From Saccharothrix sp. NRRL B-16314 (GTDB taxonomy: Bacteria > Actinomycetota > Actinomycetes > Mycobacteriales > Pseudonocardiaceae): 64,000 nt of DNA. The notes beneath the pieces were generated by a model. That model made no database searches. It was not told the origin of the DNA and saw only the letters and a list, made by a program, of their open reading frames with translations. The stretch is taken from assembly GCF_000716595.1 (NCBI RefSeq), contig NZ_JNXC01000021.1, forward strand, positions 1-64,000, written 5' to 3'. The position numbers and the translations under genes were made by a program. The number at the start of each line of letters is the position of its first letter. The first letter of the stretch is position 1. Shown here piece after piece: positions 9,583 to 17,178 of the stretch.

Positions 9583-9843
9583 TCACAACCTGGAATTGAT
9601 GCTCTCGGCCTGGGAGATCCCGGCGCCGAGGTGTTGCTGCAAGTCGGAGACGCCGCTGACCACCTCGGCGAACCGGGCGTTCGCCTGCTCCACGTCGGCT
9701 TGGACGCTGCCCTGGGTCGCTGTGCTCAGCAGGGCTTGCGCGTCCTCGGCCAGGTCGGCGGCCTGTTGCAGGGCGTTGACGCTCTGGCCCGCCTTCTCGA
9801 CGGCCTGGGCGATCGCGGCGCGGACCTCTTCGATGCTGGCCAT
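9583..9843 (-). CDS. Small helical protein, first gene of the FtsK-like operon (86 aa)
   Basis: An 86-residue, Ala/Gln-rich helical protein beginning MASIEEVRAAIAQAVEKAG. A short break near residues 42-46 suggests a helical hairpin like WXG100 proteins, again without a WxG motif. It begins the run 9843-6135 and is followed after 1 bp by the 83-residue gene. A GGGAGGG ribosome binding site precedes the ATG. Upstream are a TATAGG -10-like box and a perfect CGCAAA/TTTGCG palindrome, so expression is probably controlled here. Confidence 0.7.
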   Translation of the reverse strand: MASIEEVRAAIAQAVEKAGQSVNALQQAADLAEDAQALLSTATQGSVQADVEQANARFAEVVSGVSDLQQHLGAGISQAESINSRL

Positions 9844-9861
9844 GTCGGATCCCGACCCTCC

Positions 9862-9884
9862 CGCAAAGCGTTTGCGTTCCTATA
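9862..9884 (-). promoter_or_regulatory. Promoter -10-like box with overlapping palindromic operator
   Basis: Read on the minus strand, TATAGG (9884-9879) is a plausible -10 box and sits just before the perfect palindrome CGCAAA-CGC-TTTGCG (9876-9862). Transcription would start inside the palindrome, the classic position for repressor control of the ATPase operon. A clear -35 box was not found. Confidence 0.4.
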
Positions 9885-9978
9885 GTTGAAAGTAGTACCT
9901 AAAGAATCACGATTCACAAGCAAGATCGGCTGACCGGGTGGCGTCGAAATCCACTCGATCGGGTCAGCGTTTTCGATC

Positions 9979-11019
9979 TCAGTCCGGCACCGTCCACACG
10001 AACGCCGAGGCCGGTGTCGCTGTCAGTTCCAGAGCGGCGATCCCGGCCGGTGGCACGGGTGTCGCCGACCAGCGGATCGAGCCGGAACCGTCCGACCACT
10101 CGACCGGCGACCATCCCGAACGGCCCAGCGACGCCACCGCGTCGTGTAGCGCGACCGTGGGCGAATTAACGCTTGAACCGAGGTCGATGTGCACGCTCAG
10201 TAGGTGCCCGTGGGGAGCCACTCGGGTGATCTTGCCACTCCGCGCCACCCGACTCGCTACCGCCCGTGCCTGCCATTCGGCGCCGGCGGATCGGTCGGTG
10301 GCCACGTCGACCCGCAACGACAGCCGCGTGGCGGGTTCGGGCACGTCGGCGGGGGGTGCGGTCGGGTTCTCGGTGGGGTCGGCGGTGGGGTTGACAGCGG
10401 GAGTGACAGCGGGGCCGGCGGCAGGAGTGACAGCGGGGCCGGCGGTGGCGCCCGGCTCGGCGGCCCCCGATCCGGCGCGCACCGGACCGGGCTCCGATCC
10501 GGCAGCCCCTGGCCCGACATGCCCCGGCCCGACAGGCCTTGATCCGACATGCCCCGGCCCGGCTGGCCCTGAGCCGGCAGGTTCGGGTCTGTGCTCGGTG
10601 CGGCGAAGGTCGGTGTGCTGCGGGTCGTTGCGTTGGGGGTCGCCGCCGGCCCACGCCTCCACCAGCAGTCGCTCACCGCCCGGCACCGGGCCGTCGAGCA
10701 GCGCCGGGTCCTCCAGCACCGTCCACGCGGTCGGGGGTTCGCAGGCGACGCGGGGTGTCGGGAACTCGTCGCCCAACAGGCGCACGAACGCGCGGACCGC
10801 TCGGGCGAGCGCCCCCGCCACGTTCTGCGTCACGCGTTCGCCGCTGACCCCGCTGATCGTCACCGACCAGCAGCCGGGCTCCTCGTCGGAGCAGTCGACG
10901 GCACGCACGACCCGCCCGCGGACCTGGTGCAGCAGTCCGGCGCAGGCGGCACGCGCCTGCTGCTCGTCGTCGGCCGCCACCACCGCGGTGATCAGCAACT
11001 CCAGGTCTTGTCCAACCAT
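9979..11019 (-). CDS. Hypothetical protein with duplicated domain and Pro/Gly-rich linker, 346 aa
   Basis: No known family is recognised. Two related segments, about residues 5-105 and 235-340, share a pattern of a beta strand, a helix rich in QARA, a strand followed by SV-I, a VN/VT-initiated helix with AL-AV-LG, and a terminal Trp-containing strand. They are joined by about 110 residues of Pro/Gly/Ala-rich sequence built from 15-bp DNA repeats. No signal peptide or membrane helix is seen. It lies upstream of, and in the same direction as, the FtsK-like operon, separated by the palindromic promoter region, so it may be functionally linked. Confidence 0.65.
   Translation of the reverse strand: MVGQDLELLITAVVAADDEQQARAACAGLLHQVRGRVVRAVDCSDEEPGCWSVTISGVSGERVTQNVAGALARAVRAFVRLLGDEFPTPRVACEPPTAWTVLEDPALLDGPVPGGERLLVEAWAGGDPQRNDPQHTDLRRTEHRPEPAGSGPAGPGHVGSRPVGPGHVGPGAAGSEPGPVRAGSGAAEPGATAGPAVTPAAGPAVTPAVNPTADPTENPTAPPADVPEPATRLSLRVDVATDRSAGAEWQARAVASRVARSGKITRVAPHGHLLSVHIDLGSSVNSPTVALHDAVASLGRSGWSPVEWSDGSGSIRWSATPVPPAGIAALELTATPASAFVWTVPD
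10496..10585. repeat. 15-bp tandem repeat (about 6 units) inside a coding linker
   Basis: Units of 15 bp related to GGCCCGACATGCCCC start at 10496, 10511, 10526, 10541, 10556 and 10571. Because 15 is divisible by three, copy-number change keeps the frame of the host gene. Further 24-bp-like repeats (around 10370-10445) continue the low-complexity linker. Confidence 0.75.
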
Positions 11020-11237
11020 CCCGACGGATTCTCCACGACGGCGCTGTGACGCGTGAGGGTGCCACCGATGTCACCCATAAGCAGGGGCTTGCGCACACCC
11101 CTTGTGATGTCCGCTGATCAGGCCCTTTTCGCCGGTTCAAACCGACGGTCACACGATGCGGTCGGCGTCGTTCGGAGCCCCACCGCCCGAGGTAACGATG
11201 TGAACGCACGGCCCACCAACCGCAGGAGGTTTCCACA

Positions 11238-11585
11238 ATGCGCAGCATCATCCGACTCATCGCCGCGGGCGCTCTCTCGCTCCCGATCATCATCGGTGCC
11301 GCGGGCATCGCCTCGGCGGACGTCGAGTTCGACCAGAACAACGCGTCCGCCACGCAGCACGGCGCCGCCGTCTACGACCTCGCGTCGGGCGCCGATGATC
11401 ACGGCAACGCGTACTTCTACGAGCAGTGGCAGGTCGCAGGGCCGTACGGCGCTGGTTCGGTGACCGTGGCGTCGTGGGTCCACAACGGCGACGCGGGCTA
11501 CTTCGACCACTACGCCTGGGCGGACGCCTACGGTGCGTGGACAGGTTCGACACACGCGTCCGCCGACGGTGCGGACCACGACTGA
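11238..11585 (+). CDS. Small secreted protein, 115 aa
   Basis: A signal peptide is clear: MRSIIRLIAAG followed by a hydrophobic core and a likely signal peptidase site after GIASA (about residue 27). The mature part, about 88 residues, is rich in Asp, Ala, Tyr and Gly, without cysteines, and resembles small exported proteins of actinomycetes with no known function. A strong AGGAGG ribosome binding site lies at 11225-11230, 7 bp before the ATG. A terminator-like stem follows the gene, so it is probably monocistronic. Confidence 0.8.
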   Translation: MRSIIRLIAAGALSLPIIIGAAGIASADVEFDQNNASATQHGAAVYDLASGADDHGNAYFYEQWQVAGPYGAGSVTVASWVHNGDAGYFDHYAWADAYGAWTGSTHASADGADHD

Positions 11586-11603
11586 ACCGATTGAACCGTG
11601 AAC

Positions 11604-11636
11604 GGGTGGGGCGGCACTGCGGCCACCGCCCCACCC
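11604..11636 (+). terminator. Stem-loop terminator after the secreted-protein gene
   Basis: GGGTGGGGCGG (11604-11614) pairs perfectly with CCGCCCCACCC (11626-11636) over an 11-nt loop, 18 bp past the stop codon. There is no U-tract, as is common in actinomycetes. Confidence 0.65.
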
Positions 11637-11679
11637 CCACGGTGTTCAGCGCAGGTAGAGGTTCAGGGCAGGTCCAGTT

Positions 11680-12465
11680 TCAGGGCAGGTCGAGCACCCG
11701 GCGGACGAACTCGACCACGTCGGCCAGGACCTCGTCGGAGTTGGTCTCGTTGAACACCTCGTGCCGCGCACCGCGGTAGACGCGTTCCTCGAACAGCAGG
11801 CCGCGCAAGCGGTCGGTGCCGGTGCGGGTGTCGGCCAGGGGCACGAGGTCGTCGGCGTCACCGTGCAGCCACAACGTCGGCAGGTGCTCCAGCGCCGGCC
11901 CGTAGTTGACGTCGTCGAGCGCGCGTTCCAACGCCTCCAACGTCTCCCGCCGGTACGGGCCGTGCCACACCAACGGGTCGGCCGCGTACCGCTTCCCCAC
12001 TTCCGGGTCGCGCGACAGCACGTCCGGGTCCAGCGGCACGTCCGGGACCTCCGCGCGGCCCAACAGGTCCAGCCCCTGCCACGTGCCCAGCACCGGCGCG
12101 GACAGCACCAGGGCCGACAGCGGGTTCAGCTGGGCGTACCGGGCCGCGACCAGCCCGCCCTCCGCGTGCCCGATCAACACCGTCGGCAGGTCGGACGACG
12201 CCGAGCTGATCGTCGCGCCGACGTCCGCCACCACGCCGTCGAAGTCCGGGATCAGCGCCCGTTCGCCCTCGGACCGGCCGTGCCCGACGTGGTCGGCCGC
12301 CACGACCAGCGCGCCCGCCCCCACCAACGCCTCGGCGACGTGCCCGTATCTCCCGCTGTGCTCGCCGTAGCCGTGCACGAGCACGGCGAGCCACCCGGCA
12401 TCCAGGTTGGGCCAGGTGCGCACCGCGAGTTCACCGGCGTGGCCGGGGACGTTCGACTCGATCAC
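11680..12465 (-). CDS. Alpha/beta hydrolase, monoacylglycerol lipase-like, nucleophile Ser replaced by Ala
   Basis: A 261-residue alpha/beta-hydrolase of the serine aminopeptidase S33/monoglyceride lipase group: LVHGYGEHSGRYGHVAEAL with the oxyanion region, then the nucleophile elbow, then WLHGDADDLVP with the acid and YRGARHEVFNE with the His. The elbow reads GHAEGG instead of the usual GHSxGG; the codon is GCG, clearly Ala. The enzyme may be catalytically dead, act by another mechanism, or be a ligand-binding relative. The GTG start directly abuts the stop of the upstream lipoprotein gene, suggesting cotranscription. Confidence 0.85.
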   Translation of the reverse strand: MIESNVPGHAGELAVRTWPNLDAGWLAVLVHGYGEHSGRYGHVAEALVGAGALVVAADHVGHGRSEGERALIPDFDGVVADVGATISSASSDLPTVLIGHAEGGLVAARYAQLNPLSALVLSAPVLGTWQGLDLLGRAEVPDVPLDPDVLSRDPEVGKRYAADPLVWHGPYRRETLEALERALDDVNYGPALEHLPTLWLHGDADDLVPLADTRTGTDRLRGLLFEERVYRGARHEVFNETNSDEVLADVVEFVRRVLDLP

Positions 12466-13095
12466 CTAGCCAGCGTAGAACGCGCTGATCTCGATCTTCC
12501 CGCCGCCGCACACCGGACCCAGGCCCCACGAGAGGCTCATCGGCTGCGTCTCGTCCGGCGGGATCGCGGCGGCGCTCGTCGCCTCCGGCCGGCACGGACC
12601 GTCCACCGGCTCGTCACCGGTCGGCACCACGGTCCAGTGCAGGTTCGCCGCCGCCGCCGCGCCGGGGGCGAGGGTCACCAGGGACGGGCCGGGGTCGGGC
12701 TTGCGCTGGAGGTCCGTCGGCACGGGGTTGCCCGCCGCGTCGAGCAGTTGCAGGCCGCTGTAGCCGTTGAGCGTGCACGGCGCCGCGCCGTTGTTGGTCA
12801 CCACGAGCTTGCCGTACCGGTTGCCCGCGCCGGCATCGGTCGTCTGCACCGAACCCGCGAGGGCCGCGGCCGTGCACCTGGTCGACCCGGCGGCAGCCGT
12901 CGTGGGCTGCGCCGGCGGCACCGGCTGCTCCGACGGCGGCGGGGTCGTCCCGGCGGTCGTCCGGGATGCCGTCTCCGAGGCCGAAGAGGGTGGCGTGACA
13001 GCGATGGTCTGCTGGTCGGCCGCTTGTTGGGGGCTCCCGCACGCGGTGAGCGCGACCGTCAGGGCGCCGAACGCCACGAGTCGCCTCATGTCCAC
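12466..13095 (-). CDS. DUF4232 lipoprotein
   Basis: A 209-residue exported lipoprotein. The signal peptide ends in a lipobox, LTACG, with Cys at residue 19. A Ser/Thr/Pro-rich linker (about 25-70) precedes a DUF4232 domain with conserved segments LVVTNNGAAPCTLNGYSGLQ and ANLHW. Three further cysteines, in CTAAAL, CRPEA and PVCGGG, may form disulfides with the domain's other Cys. DUF4232 proteins are widespread in actinomycetes and of unknown function. Its stop abuts the start of the hydrolase gene. Confidence 0.85.
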   Translation of the reverse strand: MDMRRLVAFGALTVALTACGSPQQAADQQTIAVTPPSSASETASRTTAGTTPPPSEQPVPPAQPTTAAAGSTRCTAAALAGSVQTTDAGAGNRYGKLVVTNNGAAPCTLNGYSGLQLLDAAGNPVPTDLQRKPDPGPSLVTLAPGAAAAANLHWTVVPTGDEPVDGPCRPEATSAAAIPPDETQPMSLSWGLGPVCGGGKIEISAFYAG

Positions 13096-13188
13096 CTCCT
13101 GGCTCGGATTCGTGGTCCTTGTCAGGAGGACGTACCCAACGCGGGATCGGTTGGGTGGGTCGGCGAAGAATTCACCGGATTGGGCGCA

Positions 13189-14259
13189 TCATGGGCGATT
13201 CTCGACCCAGCCGTCCGGGAGCACCGGCATCCGGTCCACGTCGGCCGTCCAGACGTAGGTCCAGCAGACCTGCCCGTCCGGCAGCGTGACGCGCACCCGG
13301 CGGTACTGGTCGCCCTCGTACTCGTCCAGCACCGGCAGCGCGTCCTCCGGGTGCTCCAGCCGCAGCACGTGCCCCGGCACGCCCGGTCCGTCGCCCGGCC
13401 TCAGTGCCGGGTAGCCGCGGCCGGTGTCGTGCAGGGTGCCGGGCAGCGCGGCGGGTTCCGGGTCGCCGGTCACGAACGGCGCCATGAGGTGCCACGCGCC
13501 CATCCCCGGCTGGAGCGTGCCGTACGCGAACAGGCGGTCCGGCCAGTCGTCGGGCGTCGGGTCGCCGTGCACCGGGGTCACGTCCAGGCCGTCGTCGTCG
13601 GCGGGCCGCCCGCCCAGCCGTCGCGCGCCGCGCTGGTCCACGTCGGCGCAGCGCACGGGCTCGCCGTTGATCAGGAGCGGCATCCGCCTGGTGCCCGCGC
13701 CGGTGTACGCGAGCACGGAGTCGACGACGCCGCCGTCGAACAGCGTCACCCGGCCGGTGTGCACCCGGACGAGCCGGTACCGCAGGCCGCGTCCCTCGCA
13801 GCGGTCGAGCACCCGCAGCTGTTCCGCGGTGGCGAACCACACCGCGTGCTCTTCTTCGACGCCGGGCGCCGCCGCGAGGGTGGCTGGCCGCTGGCCGTCG
13901 GTCTTGCGCAGTCCCGCGGCCCAGACGGCGGCGAGGTCGGTACAGCGGGCACGCAGCACGACCGCCGGGCCGGTCAAACCGAGTTCGTCCCGCAGCCACG
14001 TCACCTTGGCGGGGTTGGCGTTGGAGCCGTAGGCCAGCACCGGCATCCGGCCCGCGAGCGGCGGTTCGCCGTGCTCCGCGAGCCAGTCGTCCAGGTCCTG
14101 CCCGTCCGGGGCGACGCGCCACCCGGAGTCGGCGCCGGGGTCGGGGGTGACCGGCCAGCCTTCGCCGTCGAGGTGCACGAAGCAGTGTCCCGGCCGAGCT
14201 CCCGGATAGGGCTCGGCCGGGTGACTATCGTCCGTGAAGGGCTGAGTCATGAATCCCAT
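13189..14259 (-). CDS. Tandem gamma-glutamylcyclotransferase (AIG2-like) protein
   Basis: About 356 residues with two AIG2/GGCT-like folds. The first has VLAYGSNANPAKV near residue 75; the second has FAYGTLQPGMGAWH near 240 and a C-terminal LDEYEGDQYRRVRV segment whose Glu fits the catalytic position. The YGS/YGT loop binds the substrate carboxylate in this family, which cyclises gamma-glutamyl amines to 5-oxoproline. I prefer the ATG at 14259 because GAGGTGAGG lies 9 bp upstream; an upstream GTG at 14274 and an ATG at 14250 are alternatives. The N-terminal copy probably has a different or lost activity. Confidence 0.75.
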   Translation of the reverse strand: MGFMTQPFTDDSHPAEPYPGARPGHCFVHLDGEGWPVTPDPGADSGWRVAPDGQDLDDWLAEHGEPPLAGRMPVLAYGSNANPAKVTWLRDELGLTGPAVVLRARCTDLAAVWAAGLRKTDGQRPATLAAAPGVEEEHAVWFATAEQLRVLDRCEGRGLRYRLVRVHTGRVTLFDGGVVDSVLAYTGAGTRRMPLLINGEPVRCADVDQRGARRLGGRPADDDGLDVTPVHGDPTPDDWPDRLFAYGTLQPGMGAWHLMAPFVTGDPEPAALPGTLHDTGRGYPALRPGDGPGVPGHVLRLEHPEDALPVLDEYEGDQYRRVRVTLPDGQVCWTYVWTADVDRMPVLPDGWVENRP

Positions 14260-14346
14260 ACTGGCAAACCTCACCTCGAATTCACCCGGCGTTGGGTTCG
14301 GGAGGTGACGTGCCCCACGTTCTCGGCGGCCCCGCGTGCGAGTGGG

Positions 14347-14721
14347 TCACGCCTTCTCGAGCCGTCGTGCGTCGTACTCGTCCTGCGCGGCGCGGAAGTG
14401 CGGCAGGTTCTCCTCGATCCACCCGAACAGCTCGCTGATCCGCTTCGCCGCGTGGTCGCCCAGCGGGGTGAGGGAGTAGTCCACCCGCGGCGGGATCACC
14501 GGGTGCACGTCGCGGTGCACCAGCCCGTCCCGCTCCAGCGCCTGCAACGTCTGGGCCAGCATCTTCTCGCTCACCCCGGCGACTTCCCGGCGCAGCTCGC
14601 CGAACCGCCGCGTGCCACCCAGCAGCTTGCCGAGCACGAGGCTGCCCCACTGGCCGGTGGCGTGGTTGGCGATCACCCGGGACGGGCAGTTGTGGTCGTA
14701 CACGTCACCTCGCAGCTCCAT
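14347..14721 (-). CDS. HxlR-family redox or aldehyde-responsive regulator
   Basis: A 124-residue winged-helix protein with the HxlR signature. The Cys at residue 12 (HNCPSR) is the redox-sensing position of HypR, YodB and QorR relatives. The HTH (REVAGVSEKMLAQTLQALER) and wing (VHPVIPPRVDYSLTPLGD) follow. It is divergent from an NAD(P)H-binding QorB-like gene, as in known QorR/QorB pairs, and a 17-bp inverted repeat lies between them. It probably represses both genes until the Cys is modified. Confidence 0.9.
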   Translation of the reverse strand: MELRGDVYDHNCPSRVIANHATGQWGSLVLGKLLGGTRRFGELRREVAGVSEKMLAQTLQALERDGLVHRDVHPVIPPRVDYSLTPLGDHAAKRISELFGWIEENLPHFRAAQDEYDARRLEKA

Positions 14722-14758
14722 GAGAACGACTCTACCTCGATACTTTCTGGAGGGTAAG

Positions 14759-14775
14759 TACCTGACAATCAGGTA
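14759..14775. promoter_or_regulatory. HxlR operator candidate
   Basis: TACCTGA (14759-14765) and TCAGGTA (14769-14775) form a perfect inverted repeat with a CAA centre, extended by GTAAGTAC-like flanks, midway between the divergent HxlR and QorB-like genes. Confidence 0.55.
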
Positions 14776-14816
14776 GGTACTGTCGAATAGTTAGCGTCGG
14801 CCCTAACTTGGGTCGC

Positions 14817-15617
14817 ATGACGACCTTGATCACCGGCGCGACCGGCCACCTCGGCTCCCTGATCCTCGAACACGCCCTCACCCGCCTGCCGGCCGACCGG
14901 CTCGCGGTGTCCGTCCGCGACCCGGAGAAGGCGGTGGGCCTCGGCGTCGAGGTGCGCCACGGCGACTTCGACGGCCCGCTCACCGACACGTTCGCCGGGG
15001 TGGACACGCTGCTGCTGGTGTCCGTCGACGGGCCGGACGAGATCCGCATCGCCCGCCACCTGAACGCCGTGCGCGCGGCGGCGGAAGCGGGCGTGCGGCA
15101 CATCGTCTACACGTCGGTGTCGGACGCGGACACCTCGCCGCTCAGCCTGGCCAGGGTGCACAAGGCGACCGAAGAGGCGATCCGGGCCACCGGGATCACG
15201 TTCACGTTCCTGCGCAACGGGATGTACCACGAGAACTACCTCCCGCAGGGCCCCGGCCCGATCGTGACGGCCGCGGCGGACGGGCGGATCGCCAGCGTGG
15301 CCAGGGACGACCTGGCGCTGGCCGCCGCCGTCGTGCTGAGCACCCCCGGCCACGAGAACGCGGTCTACGAGCTGACCGGCGCGCGGGCGTGGAGCTTCGA
15401 CGAGCTGGCCGCCCTCGTCGGCACCACGCACGACAAGGTCAGCCAGGAGGAGCGGGTCGCCGGTCTGAAGGGCTTCGGCCTGCCGGACTTCGTCGCGGAA
15501 CTGCTGGCCGACATCGAGGTCAACATCGGCCGCGGTGTGCTCGCGGAGGTGCGGCCGGACCTGGAGAAGCTGATCGGCCGCACGCCCACCACGATCGAGG
15601 AGGCCACCCGCCGCTGA
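14817..15617 (+). CDS. NAD(P)H-binding protein, QorB/NmrA-like
   Basis: A 266-residue atypical SDR protein. The N-terminal glycine motif ITGATGHLG (residues 6-14) binds NAD(P)H. The segment HIVYTSVSDADTSPLSLARVH and the C-terminal helical part match the QorB quinone reductase and NmrA-like group. QorB-type proteins reduce quinones or sense NADPH. I chose the ATG at 14817 over a TTG at 14808. Divergence from the HxlR regulator suggests induction by quinones or thiol-reactive electrophiles. Confidence 0.85.
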   Translation: MTTLITGATGHLGSLILEHALTRLPADRLAVSVRDPEKAVGLGVEVRHGDFDGPLTDTFAGVDTLLLVSVDGPDEIRIARHLNAVRAAAEAGVRHIVYTSVSDADTSPLSLARVHKATEEAIRATGITFTFLRNGMYHENYLPQGPGPIVTAAADGRIASVARDDLALAAAVVLSTPGHENAVYELTGARAWSFDELAALVGTTHDKVSQEERVAGLKGFGLPDFVAELLADIEVNIGRGVLAEVRPDLEKLIGRTPTTIEEATRR

Positions 15618-15645
15618 CACCGGTCGCGGCTCGGCCGCCGGGCGA

Positions 15646-16632
15646 TCAGCTGCCGACCGGTAGGGCCGCGTCGATCTCCTGGTGGGCTTCGGGGTGCTCC
15701 TCCCACCACTTCGCGTAACCCGGGTTGCGGGGGAGCGCCGCGCGGTACGCCCTGGCGGCGGCGATGAAGACGTCGTGGGCTCGACCGGCGGCGGGGCCTT
15801 CCCGGCGGGTGGCCAGCAGGAGGTCGACCATCAGCGGGGCGCCGCGCAGCGGCCGGATGACGATCCCGTCGCCGCCGCGTGACTGCGGGAGCGCGAAGGA
15901 CACCGCGCCGCCGGCCACCAGGCTGCGGGCGATGCCCGCCTCGTTGACGTGGTGGGTGAACCGGGGCGTGAACCCGGCCGCCGCGCACACCGTGAGGAGC
16001 TGCAACCGGTGGCCGAGCACCGCGTCCGGCGGCGTGACCCAGTCCCGGTCCGCGAGCCGTGCGAGGTCCACCTCCTCCAGCTCGGCCAGCGGGTCGGTCT
16101 CCGGCAGCGCCACGAACTGCGGCTCGCTCACCAGCCGGCGGACCTCCAGCCCGCGCAGCTCGCGCCGGTCCAGCCCCTCGAACCGTTCCAGCACGCCCAG
16201 CTGAACCTGCCCGGACACCAGCAGTTCGAGCAGGTGCGACGCGCCGGACGTGATCTCGGTGCGCACCTCCGAGCAGGGGATCACCCGCCGCAGCTCCGCC
16301 ACGAAGTGCCCGAAGAACAACGCGGGCACGCCGCCGACGAGCAGCGGGCCCGCCGTGCCGGGGCAGGTCCGCGCCCTGGCCAGCGACACCAGTTGGTCGA
16401 CCTCGTCGAGCACCAGTCGTGCCGTGGTGACGACCTGCCTGCCCAGGTCGGTCGGCGCAGAACCGCAGGGGGTGCGGTCGAACAGCCGGCCGCCGACGAT
16501 CCGCTCGGCGGTCCGGAGCTGGGCGCTCATCGCGGGTTGGGTGAGGCCGAGGCGCGTGGCGGCCTTCGTGAGGCTGCCTTCTTCGGCGATCGCGCAGACC
16601 GCGCGCAGGTGGCGGAGTTCAAGCTCGGGCAT
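15646..16632 (-). CDS. LysR-family transcriptional regulator
   Basis: A 328-residue LTTR. The N-terminal winged HTH contains LTKAATRLGLTQPAMSAQLR at about residues 20-39, and the effector domain covers about 90-300. It is convergent with the QorB-like gene (28-bp gap) and divergent from the Ddn-like gene (91-bp gap), which may be its target. The extended C-terminus (about 30 residues, KWWEEHPEAHQEID) is unusual but without a known motif. The effector is unknown. Confidence 0.9.
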   Translation of the reverse strand: MPELELRHLRAVCAIAEEGSLTKAATRLGLTQPAMSAQLRTAERIVGGRLFDRTPCGSAPTDLGRQVVTTARLVLDEVDQLVSLARARTCPGTAGPLLVGGVPALFFGHFVAELRRVIPCSEVRTEITSGASHLLELLVSGQVQLGVLERFEGLDRRELRGLEVRRLVSEPQFVALPETDPLAELEEVDLARLADRDWVTPPDAVLGHRLQLLTVCAAAGFTPRFTHHVNEAGIARSLVAGGAVSFALPQSRGGDGIVIRPLRGAPLMVDLLLATRREGPAAGRAHDVFIAAARAYRAALPRNPGYAKWWEEHPEAHQEIDAALPVGS

Positions 16633-16723
16633 AGCGCTCTATCTATCCCCCTTTTCGCGCGGCCCGCCAGGGTCGTGGTGCGGCGACCGGCGGCGTGGAC
16701 GCGTTGTCGGTAGCTTCGGAGGC

Positions 16724-17155
16724 ATGTCAGTAGTGGACAGCCCCGTCGGCTGGGTGAAGAAGCACATCCAGAAGTACGTCGAGTCGGGCGGCACGGAAGG
16801 CCACGAGTGGCGGCCGGGCGTCTTCACGCTCCTGCTGACCACGACCGGCCGGAAGTCGGGTGAGCCACGGCGCACGGCGTTGATCTACCAGCCTTACGGT
16901 GACGCGTACGTGGTCGTCGCCTCGCACGGCGGCGCTCCGGAACACCCCTCCTGGTACCGGAACCTCCTCGCGGACGAACGGGCCGAGGTGCAGGTGGGCC
17001 CGGACGTCTTCACCGCCACGGCCCGCACCGCCGCCGGTGACGAGCGGGCGAAGCTGTGGAAGCTGATGACCGAGGTGTGGCCGGACTACGACGGCTACGC
17101 GGAGAAGACCGACCGCGAAATCCCCGTGGTGGTGCTGGAGCGCACGCAGCCCTGA
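16724..17155 (+). CDS. F420H2-dependent nitroreductase/quinone reductase, Ddn family
   Basis: A 143-residue member of the deazaflavin-dependent Ddn/DUF385 family. Diagnostic segments are TTTGRKSGEPRRTALIYQ (about residues 40-57) and HPSWYRNLLAD (about 78-88), which bind the F420 phosphate and shape the pocket. Family members use F420H2 to reduce quinones or nitro compounds, and fit an actinomycete that makes F420. The ATG at 16724 follows the GGAGG at 16718-16722 by 1 bp, so a longer leader reading is less likely. The divergent LysR gene may regulate it. Confidence 0.85.
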   Translation: MSVVDSPVGWVKKHIQKYVESGGTEGHEWRPGVFTLLLTTTGRKSGEPRRTALIYQPYGDAYVVVASHGGAPEHPSWYRNLLADERAEVQVGPDVFTATARTAAGDERAKLWKLMTEVWPDYDGYAEKTDREIPVVVLERTQP

Positions 17156-17178
17156 TCGGGGCTCGACCTGATCGGGGT

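Noticed and set aside
9330..9843. Bona fide WXG100 (ESX) substrates
   Set aside because: Neither small protein has a WxG motif or any Trp, and no EccB, EccD or EccE genes are near.
11761..14757. Very long plus-strand open frame (about 1000 codons)
   Set aside because: It lies antisense to four well-supported minus-strand genes; long antisense frames are expected at this GC content, and the translation is Arg/Val/His-rich with no family match.
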